A stretch of 64,000 nt of DNA, from positions 62,001-126,000 of the forward strand of contig NZ_JAQMWP010000003.1 of the NCBI RefSeq assembly GCF_030403745.1. Reading direction: 5' to 3'. The position numbers were made by a program, and so were the translations under genes. Origin of the DNA: Streptomyces sp. S.PB5 (GTDB lineage: Bacteria > Actinomycetota > Actinomycetes > Streptomycetales > Streptomycetaceae). The notes beneath the pieces are model-generated. The model did no database searches. It was given only the letters and a program-made list of their open reading frames with translations, and was not told the origin of the DNA. Of the stretch, positions 34,275-42,919 are shown piece after piece (position 1 is the first letter of the stretch; the number at the start of each line of letters is the position of its first letter).

Positions 34275-35067
34275 GGGAACGGATGGCCTTCCGGCGTACC
34301 TGTCGTGCTCTTCGGACCATGGCGTACCCCTTGGTGAACGCGCGGTCCCTGGCGAAGTTCCGGGCGATGGCCCGGCCCTCGATCAGCCGGCGGAACTCCT
34401 CGGCGTCCGTGCTGCGGCGCACGGTGACCCGCAGCAGCGCGTACGGGCCCTGGCGGCGGCGGGCGAGCCCGTTGCCGACGGCGAGCGCCTGGTCGTACCC
34501 CGTCTCGCGGACCTTCTCGCGCACCCGGCGGCTGGAGTAGCCGTAGGGGTAGGCGAACGAGGCCGGGACGGTGCCGAGTTCGTCCGAGACGATCTCCTTG
34601 CAGAGGATCAGCTCACGGCGCAGCGCGTCGTCGTCGAGCTGGTCCAGCTGCGGGTGGGTGTGGCTGTGCCCGCCGATCTCGACGCCCTCCGCGGCGAGTT
34701 CGCGCACCTGGGTCCAGTCCAGCATGGTGTCCAGGGCGCCGCCGTTGTCGTGCGGTCCGCGCAGCCACCCCGTGGAGACGAACACCGTGGCCGCGAAGCC
34801 GTGCTTGGCGAGCACGGGCAGGGCGTGCCGGTGCACGCCCTCGTAGCCGTCGTCGAAGGTGACCAGGACCGGCCGCTCGGGCAGCGGACGGCCCGAGCGC
34901 CAGTGCGCCGCCAGCCGGGCGGTGGTGACCGGGGTGTGCCCCAGGTCCCCGATGATCTCCATCTGCCGGGCGAAGGACTCCGGCGTCACGGACAGCTCGC
35001 GGGTCGCCTCGTTCGGGTCGGTGGCGACGGCGTGGTACATGAGAATCGGCACGGGTGCGTCACTCAT
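34267..35067 (-). CDS. Polysaccharide deacetylase (NodB/CE4 fold)
   Basis: A 266-residue cytosolic-looking protein of the CE4 family. Motif 1 VLVTFDDGYEG (about residues 69-79) holds the catalytic base and metal-binding Asp; motif 2 EIGGHSHTHPQLDQL holds the His-x3-His metal ligands; motif 3 FAYPYGYSSRRVREKV follows. N-terminal PVPILMYHAVA is typical of PgaB/PelA-like deacetylases. No signal peptide is evident, so it may act on cytoplasmic lipid-linked intermediates. ATG 35067 has GAGGGGG 6 nt upstream and overlaps the preceding GT2 stop by 8 nt. Confidence 0.87.
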   Translation of the reverse strand: MSDAPVPILMYHAVATDPNEATRELSVTPESFARQMEIIGDLGHTPVTTARLAAHWRSGRPLPERPVLVTFDDGYEGVHRHALPVLAKHGFAATVFVSTGWLRGPHDNGGALDTMLDWTQVRELAAEGVEIGGHSHTHPQLDQLDDDALRRELILCKEIVSDELGTVPASFAYPYGYSSRRVREKVRETGYDQALAVGNGLARRRQGPYALLRVTVRRSTDAEEFRRLIEGRAIARNFARDRAFTKGYAMVRRARQVRRKAIRSRV

Positions 35068-36070
35068 GTGCATCCCCCTCAGCCCGCCTCTCGATCGGCG
35101 CCACCTGGAACGTGGTGTCTGTCTTGCGCGCCCGGACAGTGCCCACCACGTACCCACCTGCGGCCGTCAGCACCCCGGCGACGATCGCACCGGCACGTCC
35201 CGCGCCGCCCGGCCGGGCCAGTACGGCGTCGCGCAGCCCGCGCACCACCCCGGCGGGCAGCACCCGCGTGGTGTACCGGCGTTCGGACTCAAGTCCCTTG
35301 TCGGCGCCGACACTTCGGGCCACCAGCGCCTTGGACAGCCCCTCGGCGTAGGCGCGCGTGCGGAAGTACCCGAAGTGCTCACGCGCCTCGGGCACCCGGT
35401 GGTGGATCACGGCCCGGTCGTCGATCAGGAGCACCGCGTCCGGTCTGGCCCGGGTGAGCCGGATGCACAGCTCCGTCTCCTCGCAGCCGAGCGGTCGCTT
35501 GTCGCCGTCCCGTCCGATACCGGTGGCGAAACCACCGGCCGCGTCGAACGCCGTACGCCGGAACGAGGCGTTGCCGCCGAGGACGTTGCGGACCCGGACC
35601 AGACCGCGCGGCAGGCCCTTGTAGGTGCAGCCCACCACCCAGTCGAACTCCTCCGGGAACCAGGCCGGCCGGCGCCCCGACGCCCAGATCGGCACCGTAC
35701 GGCCGCCCACGGCCATCACCCGCGGGTCGGCGTACCCCGCGGCGAAGTGGCGCAGCCAGTCGCGCTCGGCGACGGCGTCGTCGTCGAGGAACGCGATCAC
35801 CTCGCCGCGCGAGGCGGCGATCCCGGTGTTGCGGCCCGCGGACAGACCACGGGGGCCCGCGTTGGCGAGCACCCGCACGACCGTGCCCTCTTCGGACTCC
35901 TTGTACTCCTTGGTCAGCCGGTCAAGGAGCGCCGCGTTGTGGTCGACGACCAGCAGCGTCTCCCGCGCCGGACACGACTGCGCCCGCACCGAGGCGACCG
36001 CCGCGAGGATGTCCTCCCAGCGGTCCTCGGTGTACACGCAGATCACGACGGAGATGTCGGGACTGCTCAA
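35060..36070 (-). CDS. GT2 family glycosyltransferase
   Basis: A 336-residue GT-A fold enzyme: DISVVICVYTEDRWEDILAAVASVRAQ (1-31), LANAGPRGLSAGRNTGIAASRGEVIAFLDDDAV with the DDD metal/UDP-sugar site (about residues 96-98), LGGNASFRRTAFDAAGGF acceptor loop, and GCEETELCIRLTRARPDAVLLIDDRAVIHHRVP. A weak hydrophobic segment near residue 290 may contact the membrane. Start is TTG 36070, overlapping the upstream GT2 stop (TTGA), so its translation depends on coupling. Sugar and acceptor unknown; the locus predicts a surface polysaccharide. Confidence 0.87.
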   Translation of the reverse strand: MSSPDISVVICVYTEDRWEDILAAVASVRAQSCPARETLLVVDHNAALLDRLTKEYKESEEGTVVRVLANAGPRGLSAGRNTGIAASRGEVIAFLDDDAVAERDWLRHFAAGYADPRVMAVGGRTVPIWASGRRPAWFPEEFDWVVGCTYKGLPRGLVRVRNVLGGNASFRRTAFDAAGGFATGIGRDGDKRPLGCEETELCIRLTRARPDAVLLIDDRAVIHHRVPEAREHFGYFRTRAYAEGLSKALVARSVGADKGLESERRYTTRVLPAGVVRGLRDAVLARPGGAGRAGAIVAGVLTAAGGYVVGTVRARKTDTTFQVAPIERRAEGDAHE

Positions 36071-36891
36071 GACACCTCTCCCCGGACCGAGTCGAGCATC
36101 GGGGAGTGATGGGCCTGCCGGCGCAGCTCACGGCGGTTGGAGCGCTCGCCGAGGATCACCTTGAGCACCCGGAACCCGTCCCGCACGGCCCGCAGATTGC
36201 TCGCGCCGTGGATGCGGAGGTACTCGTAGCTGGGTATCTCCTGCACCTTCAGCCCGGCCTTGACCACCCTGATGTTCATCAGGGTCTCCACCTCGAAGCC
36301 CGTGCAGTCGAGGTCGATCTTGTCGAGGCAGTGCCGCCAGAACGCGTTGTATCCGTAGCAGAGATCCGTGTAGCGGGCGCCGAACTTGCGGTTGACGATG
36401 GTGCACAGCGCCCAGTTGCCGAGCTTGCGGATGAAGGTCATGTCGTCGGTGCCGCCGCCGTTGGCGAAGCGGGAGCCCTTGGCGAAGTCCGCGCCCGAGA
36501 CCAGGGCGGAGACATAGCTGAGGATCTCGTGCCCGTCGGCCGAGCCGTCCGCGTCGATCATCACGATGATGTCGCCGCTGCAGGCCTCGAACCCGCTGGT
36601 GAGCGCGTCCCCCTTGCCCTTGCCGCGCTGCTTGACGACCTTGACCTCCGGCCACAGCTCGCGGGCCACTTCGACGGTGTTGTCCGTGGAGTTGCCGTCG
36701 ACCAGGACCACTTCGTGGATCCAGTCGGGCAGTGTCTTGAAGACGTATGGAAGGTTCTCCGCCTCGTTCATGGCGGGGATCACGACACTCACCGGCGGCG
36801 CGATGGCCAGGTGAGTGGAGACGGGCCGGTACTTACCGGCTGTCGACGGCGGCTCCTGGCCCCTGGTCGCCGGGCGCAGAACAGAGCTCAT
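36067..36891 (-). CDS. Dolichyl-phosphate-mannose-synthase-like GT2 glycosyltransferase
   Basis: A 274-residue GT2 enzyme of the polyprenyl-phosphate glycosyltransferase type: PPVSVVIPAMNEAENLPYVFKTLPDWIHEVVLVDGNSTDNTVEVAREL (about residues 32-79), GKGKGDALTSGFEACSGDIIVMIDADGSADGHEI with the DADGS catalytic metal motif, FAKGSRFANGGGTDDMTFIRKLGNWALCTIVNRKFGARYTDLCYGYNAFWR. There is no C-terminal membrane domain. It is first in the operon and probably makes a lipid-linked sugar donor. ATG 36891 follows GAGAGGGAA; upstream codons in the same frame are non-coding. Confidence 0.88.
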   Translation of the reverse strand: MSSVLRPATRGQEPPSTAGKYRPVSTHLAIAPPVSVVIPAMNEAENLPYVFKTLPDWIHEVVLVDGNSTDNTVEVARELWPEVKVVKQRGKGKGDALTSGFEACSGDIIVMIDADGSADGHEILSYVSALVSGADFAKGSRFANGGGTDDMTFIRKLGNWALCTIVNRKFGARYTDLCYGYNAFWRHCLDKIDLDCTGFEVETLMNIRVVKAGLKVQEIPSYEYLRIHGASNLRAVRDGFRVLKVILGERSNRRELRRQAHHSPMLDSVRGEVS

Positions 36892-37270
36892 GAGTCTGGT
36901 TCCCTCTCGTCCGGTCGGACCGCCCGCCCCTGGGCGGTCCGGCTTCGTGTCCGGTTCGAAAGGGGGGTTTGTTTCACCTACGGCAAGCCGAAAGGGATCT
37001 CCGAGCAAGCCCGGGTGAGCTGGCAAAGCCGGCCGACGACCGATACGGCCGTCGGTCGCGCGGCACGACTCGGTCACAAGTGCGGTCACCGAGCACGGCA
37101 CCCCCCTACCGCGCCCCGCCCCGGTCCGCCGCGGTCCTTGAGCCCTCCCCTAGTACCGCTGGATGACGTTCCGATGCGGGTGAGATGTACGACGGTATTG
37201 ATGATTGAACCCGTATGGCAAGACCTGGAACCAGGCCTCACGTTTTTGTTGGTTTGACCGTTACGCAGCC
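36892..37270. other. Promoter region of the glycan operon
   Basis: About 380 bp with no supported gene. It separates the CelD-type gene from the GT2 operon, so it should hold the operon promoter. It is less GC-rich near 37195-37270 (ACGTTTTTGTTGG, TATTGATGATTGAA). The short inverted repeat CCTGG-AA-CCAGG lies near 37224-37235. I see no other structure. Confidence 0.4.
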
Positions 37271-38377
37271 TTATTGGTTGTGCGAGCGGCCAGAGCGAAA
37301 CTTGCCCATCCTCTTCAGGATCCGGTCCGCCGGCTCGAAGAGCTCCGGCCGCGACTGGACCGTGTTGCGCAGCGCCCGGACCGGTGCGCGGCGCGCCCGG
37401 TGTCCGAGTGCGACCGGGTGACGCCTGGTCACCCACCCCTCCGACACGGAGATCTCCCGTGTCTTGAGGGAGTCCTTGTACTCCTTCTGCCCCCGCCCGA
37501 GATCGAGGTACGCGATCCCGTCGGCGGCCGCCGCCTCCGCCATCCGCAAGTGCAGCACCAGGCCCGGCGAGTACTTCGAGAACGCCGGGTCGTACGCCGG
37601 GAACCAGCAGGCCAGGACGCGTTCGCTGCGCAGCCCGAAGTGCGCCGCGACCGGCTTGCCGCCCGCGTACAGCACCGACAGCATCCCCGCGAACGGCTCG
37701 GCACGGGTGTGGAAGAGCTGCTCCACGAGCCGGGTGATCCACTCGTGCGCGAACCGGTCGCTGCGCCCGGTCCTGCGGTACTGCGCGGACTTCCAGCCCA
37801 TCAGGGTGCGTAGCGCCGCCGGATCCCGCTCGTCGTGGACGTAGCGGACCTCGCCTGCGTCCCTGCCGAGCTTGCGCTCCTTGGCGAGCGTGGTCCTGGT
37901 GAACTTCGGTGCCTGGGCGCGCAGATGGGCCAGATAGGCGTCGTAGCCCTGGTCGACGTCCATGACCGGTGACGCGAAACTGCCGGTGGCCCCCGTGGCG
38001 AACGGCTCCTGGCCCTCCACCAGGTGGTCGAACTCCCACAGGGCGAGCCCGCAGGCGCGCAGCAGCTCCTGCGCGTCCCACTCGAACCCGGGCCGGTGCA
38101 CCAGACCCTGGGCGTCCGAGACGCCGAGCCCGACGGCCCGCCCGATGCCGGTGGCGCTTCTCTGGTACGGGAAGAACGCGACGGGCTCCCCGCCCTCGCG
38201 CACCACCGCGATCCGTACGCCCCGCCTGCACCGGCCCACCGCGAGCGCGAACTCGGGGGACAGGAACGGGTTCGCCAGCTCCGGCGATCCCTGCAGATGG
38301 GCTTTGGACTGCAGCGACGTCCATGCCGTCCGGTCCGCCGCACTCAGCTCGCCGGGGCGGTATACGCGTATGTCCAC
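37271..38377 (-). CDS. CelD/BcsL-type GNAT acyltransferase (FemAB-like fold)
   Basis: A 368-residue protein of the Acetyltransf_6 (CelD, cellulose biosynthesis) family. Typical segments: NPFLSPEFALAVGRCRRGVRIAVVREGGEPVAFFPYQRS (about residues 36-74), APKFTRTTLAKERKLGRDAG, LMGWKSAQYRRTGRSDRF, and MLSVLYAGGKPVAAHFGLRSERVLACWFPAYDPAFSKYSPGLVLHLRMAEAAAADGIAYLDLGRGQKEYKDSLKTR. Relatives acylate polysaccharide or attach amino acids. GTG 38377 starts one base after the upstream gene stop. Its neighbourhood suggests it decorates the glycan made by the adjacent operon. Confidence 0.82.
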   Translation of the reverse strand: MDIRVYRPGELSAADRTAWTSLQSKAHLQGSPELANPFLSPEFALAVGRCRRGVRIAVVREGGEPVAFFPYQRSATGIGRAVGLGVSDAQGLVHRPGFEWDAQELLRACGLALWEFDHLVEGQEPFATGATGSFASPVMDVDQGYDAYLAHLRAQAPKFTRTTLAKERKLGRDAGEVRYVHDERDPAALRTLMGWKSAQYRRTGRSDRFAHEWITRLVEQLFHTRAEPFAGMLSVLYAGGKPVAAHFGLRSERVLACWFPAYDPAFSKYSPGLVLHLRMAEAAAADGIAYLDLGRGQKEYKDSLKTREISVSEGWVTRRHPVALGHRARRAPVRALRNTVQSRPELFEPADRILKRMGKFRSGRSHNQ

Positions 38378-38378
38378 G

Positions 38379-38768
38379 TCAGGGAGTCCGTCCCGTCGTC
38401 GTACGGCCGCGTCGTCGCCGCACCTGGACCAGCAGGAGAAGAAGGGAACTGATGACGGTCACGGCGACGATCCCGCCGCGCCAGGACCAGCGGTGGGTGG
38501 CCAGCATGCCCTGGGCCACCAGCATGTTGAGCACGACCGAGCACGCGAGCGCGGCGAGCATCCGGCCGAGCGGATCCAGGCCGCGCAGCGCGGCGGCGAC
38601 GGCCACGGCCGGCGCCGCCAGCAGGAAGAACAGGGTGAACGGACCGCGCAGCGCCGAGTCCGAGCCGGCGAGCGCGAGAATCGCGCCCAGCCCGCCGATG
38701 CCCGTCGCGGCGCCCATGAGCAGCGGCGACAGGTCTGTTGATGATGTCCTGGTATGTATCGTCTGCAT
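38379..38768 (-). CDS. Small membrane protein (about four helices)
   Basis: A 129-residue hydrophobic protein with helices at about LSPLLMGAATGIGGLGAILALAG, GPFTLFFLLAAPAVAVAAAL, MLAALACSVVLNMLVAQGML and GGIVAVTVISSLLLLLVQV, then an Arg-rich cytosolic tail. The start ATG 38768 has GGGGGG upstream; a longer TTG start at 38837 lacks a ribosome site. It is directly followed by the CelD-type gene (1-nt gap), so the two are an operon. No family recognised; similar proteins accompany exopolysaccharide genes. Confidence 0.65.
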   Translation of the reverse strand: MQTIHTRTSSTDLSPLLMGAATGIGGLGAILALAGSDSALRGPFTLFFLLAAPAVAVAAALRGLDPLGRMLAALACSVVLNMLVAQGMLATHRWSWRGGIVAVTVISSLLLLLVQVRRRRGRTTTGRTP

Positions 38769-38885
38769 TGGCGACTTTGCCCCCCGAAGCGCCGGATGCG
38801 AGGCTTCAATGTCGCTCAGGGGTGAGGCGGCCGTCAAGACGGGGGTGAGCCGTGTGACGTTGCTGGTACAGACATTGAGACAGGT

Positions 38886-38918
38886 GTTCCCCGGAGGCGG
38901 AAGCCGCCTCCGGGGAAC
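38886..38918 (-). terminator. Strong terminator hairpin after subtilase
   Basis: GTTCCCCGGAGGCGG (38886-38900) and CCGCCTCCGGGGAAC (38904-38918) are perfect 15-bp arms around AAG. It lies 30 nt past the subtilase stop. Confidence 0.85.
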
Positions 38919-38947
38919 GGTCGTTCAGACGGTGCCTGTCCCGAGCG

Positions 38948-40156
38948 TTACGAGACGAGCTTCAGGAGGCGGTTCGGCGAACCGGAGCCCGCGCTGGTCA
39001 CCGCACCGGTGGTGGCGCCGTTCACCAGGGCCGTGGCGACCTGGGCCGGGGTGGACGAGGTGTGACCGGCCAGGTAGACCGCGGCCGCGCCGGCGACGTG
39101 CGGCGTCGCCATCGACGTACCGGAGATGGTGTTGGTCGCGGTGTCGCTGGTGTACCAGCCCGCCGTGATCGAGGAGCCCGGCGCGAAGATGTCCAGGGTC
39201 GAGCCGTAGTTGGAGTAGCTCGCCTTGGCGTCCGAGCTGGTGGTCGCGCCGACCGTGATCGCGGAGGCGACGCGGGCCGGGGAGTACGAGGAGGCGTTGG
39301 CGGAGCTGTTGCCGGCCGCGACCGCGTAGGTCACGCCGCTGGCGATGGAGTTGGAGACCGCCGTGTCCAGCGAGGAGGAGGCGGAGCCGCCGAGCGACAT
39401 GTTGGCGACCGAGGGGCCGGAGTGGTTGTTGGTCACCCAGTTGATGCCCGCGATGACGCCCGCCGTGGTGCCGGAGCCGCTGTTGTCGAGCACCCGGACC
39501 GCCACGATCTTCGCCTTCTTGGCGACACCGTAGGTGGAACCCGCGATCGTGGTGGCCACATGGGTGCCGTGGCCGTTGCCGTCGGAGGCGGTGGTGTCGC
39601 CGTCGACCGCGTCGTAGCCGTAGCTGGCACGGCCGCTGATCTCGGAGTGGGTGATACGGACGCCGGTGTCGATGACGTACGCGGTCACGCCGCTGCCCGC
39701 GGAGTCCGGGTAGGTGTAGGTGCCCGAGAGCGGAAGCGCGGTCTGGTCGATGCGGTCCAGGCCCCAGGGGGCGCTGGTCTGCGTGGCGTCCGCCTTGAAG
39801 ATCTGGTTCTGCTCGACGGCGGCCACCGCCGGGTCGGCCGCCAGACGCTTGGCCTCGCTCTCGGAGAGCGTGGCCGAGTAGCCGTTCAGCACGGTGCCGA
39901 AGGTCTGCTTGACCGTGCCGCCGTACTCCTTGACCAGGTTCTTGCCGTCAGCCGAGGACGCCTTGAGGCCGGCGGCGCCCTTCTTGAGCGTGACGATGTA
40001 GCTGCCCTTGATCGCCGTGGGGGAGTCGGCGGCAAGGATCTTGCCCTCGGCCGGTGCGGCCTGGGCCGGGAGGGCGGTGAGCCCGCCGACGAGGGCGGCG
40101 GTCGCCAGGCTGGTTATGGCGGCGAACCGGAGTCTCTTGCTACGCAGTTGTGCCAT
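38948..40156 (-). CDS. Secreted subtilisin-like protease (S8, proteinase K type)
   Basis: A 402-residue preproprotease. Signal peptide about 1-34 (ends LPAQAAPA), an I9 inhibitor pro-domain at about 45-120 ([58 protein letters not shown]), then the catalytic domain: [15 protein letters not shown] (Asp), [14 protein letters not shown] (His), oxyanion Asn in AVAAGNSS, and [14 protein letters not shown] (Ser). Mature size is about 280 residues, as in proteinase K and aqualysin. Start at ATG 40156; longer starts lack ribosome sites. Two inverted repeats upstream may regulate it. Secreted nutritional protease. Confidence 0.94.
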   Translation of the reverse strand: MAQLRSKRLRFAAITSLATAALVGGLTALPAQAAPAEGKILAADSPTAIKGSYIVTLKKGAAGLKASSADGKNLVKEYGGTVKQTFGTVLNGYSATLSESEAKRLAADPAVAAVEQNQIFKADATQTSAPWGLDRIDQTALPLSGTYTYPDSAGSGVTAYVIDTGVRITHSEISGRASYGYDAVDGDTTASDGNGHGTHVATTIAGSTYGVAKKAKIVAVRVLDNSGSGTTAGVIAGINWVTNNHSGPSVANMSLGGSASSSLDTAVSNSIASGVTYAVAAGNSSANASSYSPARVASAITVGATTSSDAKASYSNYGSTLDIFAPGSSITAGWYTSDTATNTISGTSMATPHVAGAAAVYLAGHTSSTPAQVATALVNGATTGAVTSAGSGSPNRLLKLVS

Positions 40157-40216
40157 TACGAGGGAGTCCTCCTCATTGGCGACGTGCGCCTGGGTCGGGC
40201 GCGCGTCCGTGGGGGA

Positions 40217-40257
40217 TGTGCGCGTGATCGCGCACACGGCCGGGAACGTCGCGTTCC
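40217..40257. promoter_or_regulatory. Two consecutive inverted repeats upstream of subtilase
   Basis: TGTGCGCG-TGAT-CGCGCACA (40217-40236) has perfect 8-bp arms; GGAACG-TCG-CGTTCC (40243-40257) follows. They lie 61-101 bp before the subtilase start and could be operators or a 5' leader hairpin. Confidence 0.4.
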
Positions 40258-40432
40258 GCTCCGGCTGCAGTAAAGGCTGATCCAACTACGGGGGTAGATC
40301 AAGAGTGTTGAGCACTCGTCAACAAACCTGTCATGTTCACGAAATCTTCAGCGTTCTTGGCATGTGCACTTCCCGTCGATGCGCGTAGTTGCTACGACAG
40401 TTGTGGCAGAGATCCTGCTAAAGGGAGGTTCC

Positions 40433-41227
40433 ATGAGACGTTCCCGACTTGCCGTATACGTCGCCTCGCTCCTCCTCGCCGTCGGCGCCACCCTCGCCGG
40501 GGCCGGCCACGCACAGGCCGCACCCGGCCCGTATGTGGCCCTCGGCGACTCCTACTCCTCCGGAGTCGGCGCCGGCAGCTACATCTCCTCAAGCGGCGAC
40601 TGCAAGCGCAGCACGAAGGCGCACCCCTACCTCTGGGCCGCCGCCAACTCACCCTCGTCGTTCAGCTTCACGGCCTGCTCGGGCGCTCGAACGGGTGATG
40701 TTCTGGCCAACCAGCTGACCCCGCTGAACAGCGCCACCGCACTGGTCTCCATCAGCATCGGCGGCAACGACGCCGGCTTCTCCGACGTCATGACCACCTG
40801 TGTGCTGCAGTCCGACAGCTCCTGTCTCTCCCGCATCAACACCGCGAAGGCGTACGTCGACTCGACGCTGCCCGGCCGACTGGACAGCGTCTACTCGGCG
40901 ATCAGCACCCGGGCCCCCAACGCCCATGTCGTCGTGCTCGGTTACCCGCGCTTCTACAAGCTCGGCACCAGCTGTGTCGGCCTCTCCGAGACCAAGCGGA
41001 AGGCGATCAACGACGCCGCCGACTACCTCGACGCCGCCATCGCCAAGCGCGCCGCCGACCACGGCTTCACCTGGGGTGACGTCCGTGGCACCTTCACCGG
41101 CCACGAGATCTGCTCCGGCAGCTCCTGGCTGCACAGCCTGAACTGGCTCAACATCGGCGAGTCGTACCACCCCACCGCGGCCGGCCAGTCCGGCGGCTAT
41201 CTGCCCGTACTGAACAGCGCGGCCTGA
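40433..41227 (+). CDS. Secreted SGNH/GDSL lipase
   Basis: A 264-residue exported SGNH hydrolase. Signal peptide about 1-29 (ends AQA); block I GDSYSSG with nucleophile Ser about residue 40; block II Gly in the SGARTGDV region; block III SIGGNDAGF with the Asn; block V SYHPTAAGQ with the catalytic His. Six cysteines are placed as in the S. rimosus and S. coelicolor SCO1725 lipases (three disulfides). Start ATG 40433 follows GGGAGG. The rho-independent hairpin for this gene lies inside the convergent kinase gene at 41276. Confidence 0.93.
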   Translation: MRRSRLAVYVASLLLAVGATLAGAGHAQAAPGPYVALGDSYSSGVGAGSYISSSGDCKRSTKAHPYLWAAANSPSSFSFTACSGARTGDVLANQLTPLNSATALVSISIGGNDAGFSDVMTTCVLQSDSSCLSRINTAKAYVDSTLPGRLDSVYSAISTRAPNAHVVVLGYPRFYKLGTSCVGLSETKRKAINDAADYLDAAIAKRAADHGFTWGDVRGTFTGHEICSGSSWLHSLNWLNIGESYHPTAAGQSGGYLPVLNSAA

Positions 41228-41230
41228 ACC

Positions 41231-41270
41231 GTCACCCGGTACCCGTAGGAATCACTCGGTACCCGTAGGA
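41231..41270. repeat. 20-bp tandem duplication at the kinase 3' end
   Basis: GTCACCCGGTACCCGTAGGA and ATCACTCGGTACCCGTAGGA lie head to tail (18 of 20 identical). On the minus strand each copy encodes the kinase ending PTGT(E/G) plus TGA, so the stop region has been duplicated. Confidence 0.8.
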
Positions 41271-42862
41271 GAAGGGGAGACCCCGTCCGTCGGGGTCTCC
41301 GTCTCACACGTCACCGAGAACGGCACCGAGTTGGACGTCTTGTGCTCCGGCTCCCGCACCTCGACGCTGATCTCGTTCTCGAAGGTCCCGCTGTCGTCGT
41401 AGGTCGTCACGAACGCCGAGTCCTGTTTCGAGGTGCCGCCGCCCTCCGGGAACGACAGCGTCTTCCACCCCTGGTCCATGACCTTGCCGTCCTTGGACTT
41501 CCATCGGTACGTCACCTCCGCCGGCAGCCTGCTCACCGTGATCGTCGCGGTGAAGGACGGCGCCTCGGCCTGAGGGGGCGGACAGGTCCCCGCGTACTCC
41601 GTGTTGGCCCCGGTGAGGGCGATGCTCACGGTCTGCGGAGGCGGCGGCTCGCTCGTGGGACCGCTGCTCGGCGAGCTCGTGGGCGGCGGCTCCTCGCTGT
41701 CCTCGTCCGTCGCCGTCGGCGTGCTCTCGCCCGTCGACCGGCTCGTCTCGTTGTTCCCCTGCTTGCCCCCGTCATCGTCACCGTTCAGCAGGGCGTACGT
41801 CAGTCCCGCGATCGCCAGCGCGAGGGCGGCGAGGCCCGCGATCAGCACGAAGGCGGCACGGCGGTTGCGGTCGGGCGGCTCGGGGACGGGCCTGGTGGCC
41901 GGGCCGGTGTACGCCGGAGTGGTGGCGGCCGTCGGTGCCGTGTTGCGGAAGGGGGCCGTCGGCGGCTCCTCCTGATATCCGGCGATCGTCGGCGTGTACG
42001 GGATCTGCGGCGGCGGGGTGTCCGCGCGCGGTGTGCCCCCGGCACCGATGATCCGCAGCTCCTGCTCGGCGCGGTCGGCCGCGAGCCGCTCCGCCGGGTC
42101 CTTGCGGAGCAGGCCCTCGATGACGGGGGCGAGCGGTCCGGCCCGGTACGGCGTCGGCAGCTCCTCGTCGACGATGGCGCGCAGGGTGCTGAGCGGGGTG
42201 TTCTGGCGGAACGGGGAGTTGCCCTCGACCGCGGCGTACAGCAGCACGCCCAGCGACCACAGGTCGGACTGGGGTCCGGGGGTGCGCCCCAACGCCCGCT
42301 CGGGGGCCAGGAATTCGGGGGAGCCGATGACCTCGCCGGTCATGGTGAGCGCCGAACTGCCCTCCACCTGGGCGATCCCGAAGTCGGTGAGCACCACCCG
42401 GCCGTCGTTCGACAGCAGCACGTTGGCCGGTTTCACGTCCCGGTGCAGCACCCCCGCCTCATGCGCGGCGCGCAGCGCGGAGAGCACCTCGGCGCCGATG
42501 TGCGCGGCCCGCTGCGGGGACAACGGCCCCTCGGCGTCCAGGACCTCGGCGAGGGAGACCCCGCGGACCAGCTCCATCACGATCCACGGGCGGCCGTCCT
42601 GCGTGGCCACGTCGTACACCGTCACCACATTGCGGTTGGAGACCCGGGCCGCGGCCCATGCCTCGCGTTCCAGTCGCGCGTACATCCGCTCGACGTCCGA
42701 CCCCGCCAGTCCCTGAGGCGCGCGTACCTCCTTGACGGCGACCTCGCGGTGCAGCACCTCGTCACGGGCGCGCCACACGGTTCCCATGCCGCCCTCGCCG
42801 AGCGGGGACATGAGGCGGTAGCGGCCCGCGATCAGACGTTCACTGCCCGGTACTTCGGACAC
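41252..42862 (-). CDS. Eukaryotic-type Ser/Thr protein kinase with extracellular domain
   Basis: A 536-residue PknB-like kinase. Kinase domain at about residues 15-275: PLGEGGMGTVW (P-loop), VAVKEV (Lys44), HRDVKPANVLL (catalytic Asp), TDFGIA (DFG) and SPEFLAPERAL. A Pro/Thr-rich juxtamembrane region precedes one helix (AAFVLIAGLAALALAIAGLTYALL, about 347-370). The outside part is Ser/Pro/Glu-rich, then an Ig-like beta domain (TVSIALTGANTEYAGTCPPPQAEAPSFTATITVSRLPAEVTYRWKSKDG) instead of PASTA repeats. GTG 42862 is preferred because GGGGGA precedes it; ATG 42889 is an alternative. It probably senses an envelope signal. Confidence 0.9.
   Translation of the reverse strand: MSEVPGSERLIAGRYRLMSPLGEGGMGTVWRARDEVLHREVAVKEVRAPQGLAGSDVERMYARLEREAWAAARVSNRNVVTVYDVATQDGRPWIVMELVRGVSLAEVLDAEGPLSPQRAAHIGAEVLSALRAAHEAGVLHRDVKPANVLLSNDGRVVLTDFGIAQVEGSSALTMTGEVIGSPEFLAPERALGRTPGPQSDLWSLGVLLYAAVEGNSPFRQNTPLSTLRAIVDEELPTPYRAGPLAPVIEGLLRKDPAERLAADRAEQELRIIGAGGTPRADTPPPQIPYTPTIAGYQEEPPTAPFRNTAPTAATTPAYTGPATRPVPEPPDRNRRAAFVLIAGLAALALAIAGLTYALLNGDDDGGKQGNNETSRSTGESTPTATDEDSEEPPPTSSPSSGPTSEPPPPQTVSIALTGANTEYAGTCPPPQAEAPSFTATITVSRLPAEVTYRWKSKDGKVMDQGWKTLSFPEGGGTSKQDSAFVTTYDDSGTFENEISVEVREPEHKTSNSVPFSVTCETETPTDGVSPSPTGTE
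41276..41300 (+). terminator. Terminator hairpin for the SGNH lipase, inside the kinase gene
   Basis: GGAGACCCCG-TCCGT-CGGGGTCTCC has perfect 10-bp arms, 48 nt past the lipase stop, and is read in the opposite direction as kinase codons. Confidence 0.65.
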
Positions 42863-42919
42863 GGGCGTCCCCCATTCGCAACTCCGCATGACTTCGCGTG
42901 ATTTCTCCCCAAAAGTAGC

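Noticed and set aside
40303..40317. CIRCE-like heat-shock element (GAGTGTTGAGCACTC)
   Set aside because: Arms are in the wrong order and the spacer is 5 instead of 9; neither neighbour is a chaperone.
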